Shown here piece after piece: positions 24,589 to 32,437 of a stretch of 62,189 bases of DNA (position 1 is the first letter of the stretch; the number at the start of each line of letters is the position of its first letter). The notes below the pieces were generated by a model. That model worked only from the letters and a program-made list of their open reading frames with translations. It did no database searches and was not told the origin of the DNA. The position numbers were made by a program, and so were the translations under genes. The stretch lies in the NCBI GenBank assembly GCA_009922615.1, contig RFVF01000025.1:1-62189 (forward strand), given 5' to 3'. Source of the stretch: Pseudomonadota bacterium. GTDB taxonomy: Bacteria > Verrucomicrobiota > Verrucomicrobiia > Limisphaerales > SXTU01.

Positions 24589-25350
24589 ATGTCAAAAGAT
24601 ACGCAAATTGCTTGGACAGACCATACATTCAACATCGCTTGGGGCTGCTCAAAAATCAGTCCCGGCTGCAAAAACTGCTACGCCGATACTCTTAGCCATC
24701 GCTGGGGTTTGGACTTTTGGGACGAAGGCAAAAACCGAAGAACATTTGGCGCGAAGTATTGGTCCGAGCCGTTGGCGTGGAACGTCAAGGCTCAAGCCGA
24801 CGGGGTGCGCCAGCGTGTGTTCTGTTCGAGTATGTGCGACGTGTTTGAAGACCATCCGACGATTGACGCGGAGCGCGAGAAGCTCTGGCCGCTAATTCGC
24901 CAAACTCCGTGGCTCGACTGGCAACTTCTCACCAAGCGAGCCGAGCGAATCGCGGAAAACCTCCCGGCTGATTGGGGTAGCGGTTACGGGAATGTCTGGC
25001 TTGGGGTGTCGGTCGAGTCAGGAGATTACGAGTGGCGTTTTAACGAGCATCTTGCCCATATCCCCTGCCAAGTCCGTTTCGTCTCCTACGAACCCGCCTT
25101 GGGGCCGGTGACGGGCCTAGAATGGGCAAAGCTTGGCTGGATAATCTACGGCGGGGAGTCGGGCAAGGGCTATCGAAGCGACCAGACTGACTGGGCGCGA
25201 CACGTCAAGAGCCGTTGCGCAGAGTTCGGGGTTTCCTTTTTTTACAAACAGGGAGCGGCATTCCGACCGGGGACAGACCCGACACTAGACGGAGCAACCA
25301 TTCAGGAGTTTCCGCAGTCCGTCGCCTTGGATTTTCAGCAGGCGGCGTGA
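24589..25350 (+). CDS. DUF5131/phage Gp37-Gp68 family three-Cys-motif protein
   Basis: A 253-residue protein starting MSKDTQIAWTDHTFNIAWGC. The opening with SPGCKNCYADTLSHR is diagnostic: Cys20, Cys27 and Cys30 form the three-Cys motif of phage Gp37/Gp68 proteins, which have been likened to radical-SAM enzymes such as spore photoproduct lyase. Other conserved strings are FCSSMCDVFEDHP, WLGVSVES, VRFVSYEPALGPV and WIIYGGESGKG. In other genomes members are often next to TcmP (three-Cys-motif partner); no TcmP is present here. It starts right after the gene-free structured region, and its biochemical role is unknown. Confidence 0.88.
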   Translation: MSKDTQIAWTDHTFNIAWGCSKISPGCKNCYADTLSHRWGLDFWDEGKNRRTFGAKYWSEPLAWNVKAQADGVRQRVFCSSMCDVFEDHPTIDAEREKLWPLIRQTPWLDWQLLTKRAERIAENLPADWGSGYGNVWLGVSVESGDYEWRFNEHLAHIPCQVRFVSYEPALGPVTGLEWAKLGWIIYGGESGKGYRSDQTDWARHVKSRCAEFGVSFFYKQGAAFRPGTDPTLDGATIQEFPQSVALDFQQAA

Positions 25351-25373
25351 ACCTTAACCACCATCTCACCAAT

Positions 25374-25721
25374 ATGATTCAAAACACCTACTCCCGTCCT
25401 CCCGCTTCCGCCTACGGCGACAGAATTCCGTTGCCACCCGCTCGCATTGATGCCGCCCAAACCGCTGCAATCCTTGGTTTTCAGGCACATGACATTCCGA
25501 CATTGGTAGCGGCGAAAATGCTAAAACCCTTGGGGAAGCCGGTTCAGAATTCGGTGAAGTATTTCGCCGCTGTCGAAGTGCTTGCGCGCTTCGATGACCC
25601 TGATTGGCTCAACAGAGCTACGCAAAGGACTTCCGAGCGTTGGGAAGTGAAGAACGCCCGAAAGAAGAAGTCCATAGCAACGGCCAAACCGCAGCCGCCA
25701 GAAATCAGCCTTGCGGCCTAA
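25374..25721 (+). CDS. Small HTH, excisionase-like DNA-binding protein
   Basis: A 115-residue protein starting MIQNTYSRPPASAYGDRIPL. The core PARIDAAQTAAILGFQAHDIPTL is a MerR/Xis-type winged helix opening, followed by KMLKPLGKPVQNSVKYFAAVEVL, with a basic tail. Proteins like this are frequent next to tyrosine integrases in Verrucomicrobiota (recollection) and are plausible recombination directionality factors. It converges with the integrase gene, 52 bases apart. The stop codon lies inside the terminator hairpin. The frame is open upstream to 25215, but only as a shadow of the DUF5131 gene. Confidence 0.7.
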   Translation: MIQNTYSRPPASAYGDRIPLPPARIDAAQTAAILGFQAHDIPTLVAAKMLKPLGKPVQNSVKYFAAVEVLARFDDPDWLNRATQRTSERWEVKNARKKKSIATAKPQPPEISLAA

Positions 25722-25742
25722 CGGCTTGCCGCAGGCTTTTTT
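25707..25742 (+). terminator. Rho-independent terminator of the excisionase-like gene
   Basis: AGCCTTGCGGC (25707-25717) pairs with GCCGCAGGCT (25728-25737) with one bulged T, and a run of T follows to 25742. The stop codon of the gene (25719-25721) sits in the loop. It ends plus-strand transcription just before the convergent integrase gene. Confidence 0.85.
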
Positions 25743-25773
25743 CGATTGAACGCCCCCCCCCGCGTTCGGCGGC

Positions 25774-26835
25774 TTATCCCGCCATCCTTCCCACCGCTTC
25801 TGTCCCGTGCTGTTCCCCCGCGCGTTGTGTGTCCGACAATCGCACAATCTTCCCCTCGTAATCGTCCATTGCCGGGCAAGTGACTACGGCTCCCTTCGCA
25901 TACGCTCGATGGACGGCTTGGCTTTTGTGACCTAACGCAAATTGAGCGAACCTTTCGGGATAGCCGCAGCTCGCTGCGCGCTCTGCCCATGCGTAGCGAT
26001 AACAGTGAAGGCTCACGCCGGTAATTCCTAAGAGCTTGCATCGGCGGTAGAATTCAGCGGCGCGGTCGGAACTGCTGATTTTTGCGATGGTCGGAAACAA
26101 AAATCCCGTCTTCGGAAGTTTTTGAAGCAACGCCTCCAAGTTTCTCCCGATGGTAAGATGCGCGTGTGTCCCGGTTTTAAGGCGGTTAAATTGAATTGTC
26201 TTCTGTATCCAGTTCACATTTTCTGCGGTGAGGTTCGCCGCGTCGGTTTGTGCCGCACCGATTTCCCAAAGCATCTGGTAGAAGTGGCGGCGTTCCTCGT
26301 TCGTTTCGCCCGCGACAATTTTGGCGTGTTCCGTTGCCGTGACGCCACGGAAGACACGCTTTTTGACTTTGGGCCAGAGCTTGCTTGCGATGATGGGGGC
26401 CGGAAGCCAACCCATGCCGCACGCGAGATTGTGGAGCAAGCGCAACGTGTGATTTACCGACGCACCGCCCGCGCCCAAGACCGTGAGAAGGTCGTCCGCG
26501 TTGGTTTCGACAAGGGGCTTGTCTCGGATTGAGGAATAGACCGGCGAATTGACTTCGCGTGTGCGGCGTTCGCGGGTGGACTCGCGCCCGATGCCGCAGA
26601 AATGTTCCATGACGAACTTCCAAGTGCGCTTCACCGATGCCGGGTCAATCGCCGCAAGGTAAGTCCTGCCAAGCGCACGGTTGAGCGTCGGTGTTTGCAC
26701 CGCCTCATTTTGAGCGTGGATGAGCCTTGCCGCCTCGCGTTCGTCCGTCGTGTGAAGGCTCACCTGCTTTCCGGTTTCAGTGTGCTGGGCGTAGAACACG
26801 CCTCCGCGCCTGAATTTTCGATATGCTGCTTTCAT
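25774..26835 (-). CDS. Tyrosine-type site-specific integrase
   Basis: A 353-residue integrase. The N-terminal Arm/SAM-like part covers residues 1-155. In the catalytic domain HCYR (277-280), ALGHKS (300-305) and the nucleophile Tyr312 in VHRAYAKGA are clear, and RLKTG (219-223) supplies the beta-hairpin Lys. The first catalytic Arg, normally in TGAR, is replaced: residues 191-201 read EIGAAQTDAAN. I recall a large family of verrucomicrobial integrases sharing a GxxQxD string here and the same RAYAK end, so the change may be a family trait. It is adjacent to attR and tRNA-Asn and presumably carries out island integration. Confidence 0.9.
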   Translation of the reverse strand: MKAAYRKFRRGGVFYAQHTETGKQVSLHTTDEREAARLIHAQNEAVQTPTLNRALGRTYLAAIDPASVKRTWKFVMEHFCGIGRESTRERRTREVNSPVYSSIRDKPLVETNADDLLTVLGAGGASVNHTLRLLHNLACGMGWLPAPIIASKLWPKVKKRVFRGVTATEHAKIVAGETNEERRHFYQMLWEIGAAQTDAANLTAENVNWIQKTIQFNRLKTGTHAHLTIGRNLEALLQKLPKTGFLFPTIAKISSSDRAAEFYRRCKLLGITGVSLHCYRYAWAERAASCGYPERFAQFALGHKSQAVHRAYAKGAVVTCPAMDDYEGKIVRLSDTQRAGEQHGTEAVGRMAG

Positions 26836-27014
26836 GGTTTTTGGCCGTATTCAGCATACGAAAAGTTTGGGTTTCCCCCTTAACGAGCAGTGGGCGAGTA
26901 GTTGCGCCCTTCGCCCGAATTGTCACGGAAGGCGAATTTCGCTGACACTTCCGCTGACAGTAGGGGGCAAACCACTCCAAATTCCCATCGAAACCTTCAA
27001 AAACAAGGCGTTTT

Positions 27015-27040
27015 GAAGTTGGCTCCAAAGGTAGGACTCG
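27015..27040. repeat. attR, tRNA-Asn 3'-end direct repeat (right copy)
   Basis: It is identical to 17111-17136 over 26 bp. It overlaps the last part of the intact tRNA-Asn gene, so integration kept the tRNA functional by restoring its 3' end. Between the integrase start and this repeat (26836-27014) no gene is seen. Confidence 0.92.
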
Positions 27041-27094
27041 AACCTACAACCGTCCGGTTAACAGCCGGATGCTCTACCATTGAGCTACTTTGGA
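27020..27094 (-). tRNA. tRNA-Asn (GTT)
   Basis: A 75-nt tRNA folded by hand: acceptor TCCAAAG/CTTTGGA, D stem GCTC/GAGC, anticodon stem TCCGG/CCGGA with loop CTGTTAA giving anticodon GTT, T stem GTAGG/CCTAC with loop TTCGAGT, discriminator G, and encoded CCA. It serves as the integration site of the island, with its 3' half duplicated at the far end. Confidence 0.97.
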
Positions 27095-27142
27095 ACCCGT
27101 TCGGCCCGGGGAAGCGCAGTGCCTTTGCGCTCCAATCTCCGC

Positions 27143-28507
27143 ATGCATAAAACCTCGCTCTGTTTGCTGGCCGCGCTGTGGTTCGCCGCCAGTGTCCCCG
27201 CCCAGAATCAGCCCGCCGCCGCGCCCGCGCCGGAATTCAAGAAGCTCGCCGGCCCGATGGACCTCAAGGCCGGCGACACCGTCGTCTTTCTCGGCGACAG
27301 CATCACGCACCAATGCCTCTACACTCAGTATGTGGAGGATTACTTCTACACCCGTTACCCGACCAAGCGCCTTCGCTTCCACAACGCCGGCGTGGGCGGC
27401 GACCGCGCGTCCAGCGCCCTCGCGCGCTTCGAGGACGACGTCGCCAGCTTCAAGCCCAAGTATGTCACCATTCTGCTTGGCATGAATGACGGCTCCTACC
27501 GCGACTTCGACAAGGCCGTCTTCGACACCTACCAGCAGGACATGACCAAGCTCCTCGACCAGCTCGCCGCCATTGGCGCGACCGCCATGCCGATGACGCC
27601 CACCATGCACGACGCGCGTGCCGCCCGCCTGCGCGGCAAAGGTGCCGAGCCACGCGACACCTACTACAACGGCGTGCTCGCCCTCTACGGCGCGTGGCTC
27701 CGCGAGCAATCGCAGGTCCGCGGCCTGGGCTTCGTGGACATGTGGTCGCCGCTGAACAGCCTCACGCTCCAGGAGCGCAAGAAGGACGCCACCTTCACCC
27801 TCATCAAAGACGCCGTGCATCCCGATGCCCCCGGTCAAGTCGTCATGGCCACCGCCGTCATCAACGACATCTGCCCCAAGACTTCCGTCTCCAGCCTCAC
27901 CATCGCGCCCGGCAAGGACGGCAAACTCACCGCCACCGGCGGCAACGGCAAGGTCACCGACTTCGCCGCCGACGGCGACCGCATCACCTTCACCTTCACC
28001 GCCAACGCCCTCCCGTGGGTGCTCCCGCCCGACGCCGCGGAAGGCTACAAGCTCACCGCCGCCGGCCACCGCTACAGCGGCGAAATCTTCTCCGCCCGCG
28101 GCCTCCAGCCCGGCAACTACGAGTTGAAGATTGACGGCCAAAGCGTCGGCACCTGGAGCGAGCACACCCTCGGCTTCAAAGTCGAACTCCAAGCGAATGA
28201 CAAAACCCCGCAATACCAGCAAGCCTTGAAAGTCGCGCTCCTGAACAAGGAGAAGAACGACACCGCCACCCGGCCCCTGCGCAACCTCTGGGGCCAGCTC
28301 AAGGGCAAGCGCAGCCAGCTCGCCCAGGCCGCGTCCAAGCAAGACCCCGGCCTCGACGCCAAGAAAGCGGACTTCGACAAATGGTTTACCGGCGACTTCA
28401 AAACCGGTGTCGCCAAGCTCAACGCCGCCGTGGACGAGTTCGACGCGCGCATCTACGACGCCGCCAAGCCCCTGCCCCGCAAGTATGAGCTGGTGCGGTC
28501 GAAGTGA
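27143..28507 (+). CDS. Secreted SGNH/GDSL-family hydrolase
   Basis: A 454-residue protein with a signal peptide (MHKTSLCLLAALWFAASVPA). SGNH blocks: VVFLGDSITHQ (block I, Ser53), GVGGDRASS (block II Gly), LLGMNDGSY (block III Asn) and DAVHPDAPGQ (block V Asp/His). The catalytic domain ends near residue 260; the remaining 190 residues form an extra C-terminal region found in many planctomycete and verrucomicrobial homologues. It likely removes acyl or acetyl groups from polysaccharides outside the cytoplasm. The frame is open 63 bases upstream, into the tRNA, so the signal peptide start is chosen. Confidence 0.88.
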   Translation: MHKTSLCLLAALWFAASVPAQNQPAAAPAPEFKKLAGPMDLKAGDTVVFLGDSITHQCLYTQYVEDYFYTRYPTKRLRFHNAGVGGDRASSALARFEDDVASFKPKYVTILLGMNDGSYRDFDKAVFDTYQQDMTKLLDQLAAIGATAMPMTPTMHDARAARLRGKGAEPRDTYYNGVLALYGAWLREQSQVRGLGFVDMWSPLNSLTLQERKKDATFTLIKDAVHPDAPGQVVMATAVINDICPKTSVSSLTIAPGKDGKLTATGGNGKVTDFAADGDRITFTFTANALPWVLPPDAAEGYKLTAAGHRYSGEIFSARGLQPGNYELKIDGQSVGTWSEHTLGFKVELQANDKTPQYQQALKVALLNKEKNDTATRPLRNLWGQLKGKRSQLAQAASKQDPGLDAKKADFDKWFTGDFKTGVAKLNAAVDEFDARIYDAAKPLPRKYELVRSK

Positions 28508-28622
28508 TACCCACTCCGCGCGGAACCGGATGCGCCTTCGCTGCGAAAACTGAGACCGACTCAAAATTTCCAGCTTCCAACTCGGCCCGCCGATTTCTCA
28601 GTAGGAATAAAGAGCAAAACGC

Positions 28623-29672
28623 TCAAAACTCCGGCTCCAGCGGCGGGCGCGGCCGGTATTTCTTCGCAAGGGCCAAGGCGGCTTCGAGTTTGCCGACGCC
28701 TTGGGTGCAGGTGGGGTTGCTCAGGCTGGCCGCCGCCACGCAGACTCCGGTGAGGAGACAGCGTTGCAAGTCCCAGCCTTCGTGCAGGCCGTAGAGCACA
28801 CCGGAGCAGAAGGCATCGCCCGCGCCAGCGGTGCCGGCGATGTATTTCTGCGGGAGGTTCAACGAGGATTGCCAGGAGTCCTTGCCATCGCGCGTGCGGG
28901 CAAAGCCGCCTTCGGGGAAATGGATGACGACGAGTTCTTTCACGCCGCATTGGAGCAGCGCGCCAGCGGCGTGACGGAGGGAGACGGTGTTCAGTTTGCC
29001 GTCGGGCTGGCGGATTTTGAAGCCGGTGGTCTTGCCGGCCTCAATCTCGTTGAGGATGCAGTAGTCCACATATTTGAGCGCGGGAGTGACGATCTTGGTG
29101 AAGCGGTCGCTGTCCTCGCTCACGGTGTCCACGCTGGTCTTGAGCCCGGCTTCCTGCGCAGCGGCGAGGAGCGCGGCGGCCTTGGTGCCGAACTTCTTGT
29201 CCTCTTTGTCGAGCGCGTCGAGCAGCAGCAGATAGCCGAGGTGAAAAATCTTGGCCTTAGTCTTGGTGAAGTCGAGGTCCTTGCCGTCCCAGAGCGCGTT
29301 TGCCCCGCGACAATGGAAGAAGGTGCGCACGCCGCCGGCCGCCTCGGTCATCACGTCGGTGTAGGAGGTGGGCGCGTCGGCGGTGGCGCGGAGGAATTTG
29401 GGATCGATGCCCTGGCGTTTGCAGTCTTCGAGAATCTGGGTGCCGAGCAAATCCTTGCCCACCAAGCCCGCGCCGATGAGCGGGAAGGGCGCGCCCAGCC
29501 GGGCGAGGTCCACGAGCACGTTGTAGGGCGCGCCACCCGTGCCCTCGGACTGGCTGCTGATGTTGGCCAGCCGTTCGCGCTGCGGGAAGACGTCGATGAT
29601 TTTGACCTGATCTACAATCCAATTGCCGCCGCCCAGGAGGCCGCTGCGGTTGGATCCGGATTTTGCTTTCAT
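28623..29672 (-). CDS. PfkB-family carbohydrate kinase
   Basis: A 349-residue kinase. An N-terminal GGGNWIVDQV is followed by GTGGAPYNVLVDLARLGA, the PfkB signature 1 region, and near the C-terminus is GTAGAGDAFCSGVLYGL, signature 2 with the catalytic Asp in GAGDAF. Members phosphorylate sugars or nucleosides with ATP; the substrate cannot be told. It is on the minus strand between the SGNH hydrolase (convergent) and the sulfatase (same strand, 105 bases upstream), a context fitting use of sulfated or acylated sugars. Confidence 0.9.
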   Translation of the reverse strand: MKAKSGSNRSGLLGGGNWIVDQVKIIDVFPQRERLANISSQSEGTGGAPYNVLVDLARLGAPFPLIGAGLVGKDLLGTQILEDCKRQGIDPKFLRATADAPTSYTDVMTEAAGGVRTFFHCRGANALWDGKDLDFTKTKAKIFHLGYLLLLDALDKEDKKFGTKAAALLAAAQEAGLKTSVDTVSEDSDRFTKIVTPALKYVDYCILNEIEAGKTTGFKIRQPDGKLNTVSLRHAAGALLQCGVKELVVIHFPEGGFARTRDGKDSWQSSLNLPQKYIAGTAGAGDAFCSGVLYGLHEGWDLQRCLLTGVCVAAASLSNPTCTQGVGKLEAALALAKKYRPRPPLEPEF

Positions 29673-29777
29673 GTAAAAAACTGCTCGGTCCGCTGCGCTT
29701 CAAGTAGCTCAGGGTGAGCAGGAGTGTAGCGGACCAACGCGTCGCTTGTCTGCAAAATTCTAGCCCGCCGCCGGGCG

Positions 29778-31229
29778 CTACTTCTTCGCTCCCTTGCGCG
29801 GGCCGGTGGCCAGTTCCCGGATCGGCCAGTCGGGCGAATCGGTGCGCGAGGAGGCGAAGAGTTCCTTGGCCCGTGCGACCAGTTCCGGCCGGTCTGCGGC
29901 GAGGTTTCTTGCTTCACCGAAATCGGTGGCCAGATCATACAGCTCCACGGGCGCATCCAGCCGGCCGAGCCGGATGGCCTTCCAGCGGCTGTCCATCAAC
30001 ACCGCCTGATTGAACCCGCGCTCGTGAAATTCCCAGTAAAGCAACGGGCGGGCTTGCTTCTCCGTCTGCCCGAGCAGGATGGGCAAGAGGTTCACGCCGT
30101 CCACCGTGGTCGGTGCCTTGGCCCCCGCGACCGCACACGCCGTCGGCAGGAAGTCGGCGAACCACCCGACTTGCGCCGAGACAACGCCGGGCTTGATGTG
30201 GCCCGGCCAACGCGCGATGCCCGGCACGCGGATGCCGCCCTCGGTGAGGTTACGCTTCATGCCGCGCAACGGGCCCCACGGTTGGAACAAGTCCGGCGTG
30301 TGCCCGCCTTCGTTGTGCGGGCCGTTATCGCTGCTGAAGAATACTAGCGTGTGCTCATCGAGCTGGAGCTGCTTCAGGCGCTCGAAGAGCCGGCCGATGT
30401 CCCGGTCCAGGCGCGTGATCATCGCCGCCTGCCCCTTGTCGGGCGCAGACCAGTCCTTGTCGGCGTAGGGGCCGAAGTCCGGGACTTCCTGGCCGTTCTT
30501 CAAATCACGGCCCGCCTCGTTATTCGCATGCGGCGCGGTGAACGCGAGGTAGAGAAAGAAAGGCTGATCCTTCTTCTGCTCGACCCATCGCAACGCCTCC
30601 GCGGCAAACAGGTCGTGCGAATACTCCAGCTTCTCCGTCGCGTAGCCGATGCCGAACCGCTGGGCGACGGGGTTGCCCGCGCTGCCCGCCGTGACCTTGT
30701 TCTGCAACTTCACCTGCTCCTCGCCGCGCAGGAGGAAGTCCGGGTAGTAATTGTGCGCGTGGTGCTGGTTTGCGTAGCCGAAGAAATAGTCGAAGCCCTG
30801 CCGCGTGGGCAGCCCGATGGCGGCCTCGCCCTCGTCGCCGAGGCCCCACTTGCCAATGAGCGCGGTGGCGTAACCGGCGTCCTTGAGAAGCCGCGCGACC
30901 GTGACATCGCCGGGGCGCAGGGACTGGGCGAGCGGGTTGGCCGTCCCCGCGTTGCCACGCACGCGCGTGTGCCCGGTGTGCAAGCCCGTCATCAGCACGC
31001 TGCGGCTCGGCGCGCAGACCGTGCAACCGGCGTAGAACTGCGTGAAGCGCATCCCTTCGGCCGCCATGCGATCCAAGTTCGGTGTCTGGATCAGCTTCTG
31101 CCCGTAGCACCCTAGTTCGCCATAACCCAAATCGTCCGCGAGGATGAAAATGAGGTTGGGCTTCCGCTCGGCGGCGGGCAGGGAGATCGCAAGAAGCACC
31201 AGCATGAAGCAAGAACGGGCGAAGCACAT
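29778..31229 (-). CDS. Exported arylsulfatase-type sulfatase
   Basis: A 483-residue sulfatase with a signal peptide (MLVLLAISLPAA near residues 9-20). The metal ligands DDLGYGELGCYG are followed by the FGly motif CAPSR at residues 72-76, where Cys72 would be converted to formylglycine. FSSDNGPHNEGGH and the later R..K..RLG string complete the family 1 sulfatase pattern. It removes sulfate from carbohydrate or aryl esters in the periplasm or outside. Sulfatases are strongly expanded in this phylum. No FGly-generating enzyme is encoded in the window. Confidence 0.93.
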   Translation of the reverse strand: MCFARSCFMLVLLAISLPAAERKPNLIFILADDLGYGELGCYGQKLIQTPNLDRMAAEGMRFTQFYAGCTVCAPSRSVLMTGLHTGHTRVRGNAGTANPLAQSLRPGDVTVARLLKDAGYATALIGKWGLGDEGEAAIGLPTRQGFDYFFGYANQHHAHNYYPDFLLRGEEQVKLQNKVTAGSAGNPVAQRFGIGYATEKLEYSHDLFAAEALRWVEQKKDQPFFLYLAFTAPHANNEAGRDLKNGQEVPDFGPYADKDWSAPDKGQAAMITRLDRDIGRLFERLKQLQLDEHTLVFFSSDNGPHNEGGHTPDLFQPWGPLRGMKRNLTEGGIRVPGIARWPGHIKPGVVSAQVGWFADFLPTACAVAGAKAPTTVDGVNLLPILLGQTEKQARPLLYWEFHERGFNQAVLMDSRWKAIRLGRLDAPVELYDLATDFGEARNLAADRPELVARAKELFASSRTDSPDWPIRELATGPRKGAKK

Positions 31230-31321
31230 GAGGTCCCGATGGAAGCGAACCCGGCGTCAGCGCGCGAGCCAATTTCACCTGCAACCTTGCGCAGTCCCCT
31301 GCCCTCTCCTTAAATCCCCGC

Positions 31322-32101
31322 GTGCCGACCAAAGTCATCGCCGTCGCGAACCAGAAAGGTGGCGTGGGCAAGACCACCACCGCCGTCAACCTTGCCGCCT
31401 GCCTCGCCTGCCTCGGCCAGCGCGTGCTGCTCATGGACATCGATCCCCAGGCCAACGCCACCAGCGGTGTGGGCCTGCCCAAGACCGAGGGAGCCAGCAG
31501 CTACCGCGCGCTGCTCGGCGAAGACACGTTGGCGGAGCGCATCAAGCCCACGGCCTTCGAGCGGCTCTCCATCATCCCGAGCGAAGTGGACTTGTGCGGT
31601 GCGGAGATCGAGCTCTCGCGGCTGGAAAATCACCTGCATCGACTCAAGCTGGCGCTTCAGCCCATTCGCGAAGCCAAAGACTTCGACCTCATCGTCATTG
31701 ATTGTGCGCCGTCGCTGGGGATTCTCACGCTCAACGCCTTCGCCGCCGCCGACGCGCTCTTGGTGCCCCTTCAGTGCGAGTATTACGCGCTCGAAGGCAT
31801 CTCCATGATCCACCGTGTGCTCGGCCAAGTGCGCGAGTCCGGCGTGAACGCGAAGCTGGAACTGCTCGGCGTGGTGATGACGATGTTCGATGGCCGCACG
31901 CGGCTCTCGCAGCAGGTCCTCAGCGAAGTGCGCGAGCATTTCGGTGACAAAGTTTTCGAGACGGTCATCCCGCGCACGACGCGCCTCGCCGAAGCCCCGA
32001 GCCACGGCCAGCCCATCATTCACTACGACAAATACAGTGCCGGCGCGTCCGCCTACGAGGTGCTCGCGCAGGAAGTGATGGAGCGGCTGAAGGCTGCGTA
32101 G
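31322..32101 (+). CDS. parA: ParA/Soj-family ATPase
   Basis: A 259-residue ATPase from a GTG start. The deviant Walker A KGGVGKTTT (residues 12-20), DIDPQANATSG and FDLIVIDCAPSLG (Walker B) are typical of chromosomal ParA/Soj. The C-terminus has VIPRTTRLAEAPSHGQPI, the usual ParA motif. ParA moves ParB-parS complexes during chromosome segregation. No parB follows: the next 126 bases are a dispersed inverted repeat and then opposite-strand genes. In many Verrucomicrobiota parA and parB are adjacent, so the gap is worth noting. Confidence 0.93.
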   Translation: MPTKVIAVANQKGGVGKTTTAVNLAACLACLGQRVLLMDIDPQANATSGVGLPKTEGASSYRALLGEDTLAERIKPTAFERLSIIPSEVDLCGAEIELSRLENHLHRLKLALQPIREAKDFDLIVIDCAPSLGILTLNAFAAADALLVPLQCEYYALEGISMIHRVLGQVRESGVNAKLELLGVVMTMFDGRTRLSQQVLSEVREHFGDKVFETVIPRTTRLAEAPSHGQPIIHYDKYSAGASAYEVLAQEVMERLKAA

Positions 32102-32107
32102 TTGGAT

Positions 32108-32212
32108 TTCTGCGAAGGGCGCAAAGCGCACAAAGGAGCGCGGAATGGAACACGCGCGGTTTATCCGCCGCAGTGTTTCTCTTTGCGCCCTTTGCGCCCT
32201 TCCGCGGCAAGA
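32108..32212. repeat. Dispersed intergenic inverted repeat (copy 1)
   Basis: GAAGGGCGCAAAG (32114-32126) and CTTTGCGCCCTTC (32190-32202) are perfect 13-bp inverted arms. The right arm is duplicated as CTTTGCGCC-CTTTGCGCC. The same layout occurs in degenerate form at 39163-39245. It could fold into a long hairpin and act as a bidirectional terminator between convergent genes. Confidence 0.65.
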
Positions 32213-32227
32213 GAGCTTTTCACGGGC

Positions 32228-32437
32228 CTACAGCTCGTTCTCCTTGTCCTCGTAGAACAGCCGGTAGGCCCGGTCGTAATCCGCCTCGGGCACGAGCACG
32301 TTGGCCTCGCGGTTGAGATCACCATCGTCCGGCAGCGAGGGGTCCACCCACTCCTGCACCGCCGCGATGCCGTGCTTCTCCAACATGAGCACGAGCATCT
32401 CGGTGTTGATGACCGGCCCAGTGTAGAAGTGTTTCAT
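32228..32437 (-). CDS. Small DUF2007-like protein
   Basis: A 69-residue protein starting MKHFYTGPVINTEMLVLMLE. It has a strand, an ML-EKHGI helix, and a final DYDRAYRLFYEDKENEL helix, much like the DUF2007 proteins that sense or carry signals. It overlaps the glycerate kinase stop by ATGA (32434-32437), so it is translated after the kinase. Function unknown; a regulatory role linked to the kinase is only a guess. Confidence 0.65.
   Translation of the reverse strand: MKHFYTGPVINTEMLVLMLEKHGIAAVQEWVDPSLPDDGDLNREANVLVPEADYDRAYRLFYEDKENEL

Larger units (their letters stand above)
17111..27040. mobile_element. tRNA-Asn-integrated genomic island (about 9.9 kb)
   Basis: A 26-bp identical direct repeat bounds this segment at 17111-17136 and 27015-27040. 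The right copy is the 3' end of an intact tRNA-Asn gene; the left copy is a detached tRNA 3' fragment. A tyrosine integrase lies next to the right end, as expected for tRNA-targeting islands. Cargo is a methyltransferase/endonuclease/Vsr operon, small Cys-motif proteins, a serine recombinase, a gene-free structured stretch, a DUF5131 protein and an excisionase-like protein. The interior is visibly less GC-rich than the flanks. No capsid, tail or replication gene is seen, so it is an island or satellite, not a full prophage. Confidence 0.9.

Noticed and set aside
26777..27028. 83-residue minus-strand frame between integrase and tRNA-Asn
   Set aside because: It overlaps the integrase start and att region and has no domain; likely non-coding.
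17111..27040. Complete prophage
   Set aside because: No capsid, terminase, portal, tail, lysis or replication gene is recognisable, and the element is only about 9.9 kb.
27074..28564. 496-residue minus-strand frame over the SGNH hydrolase
   Set aside because: It is Gly/Val/Glu-rich shadow sequence; the plus strand shows a signal peptide and all SGNH blocks.
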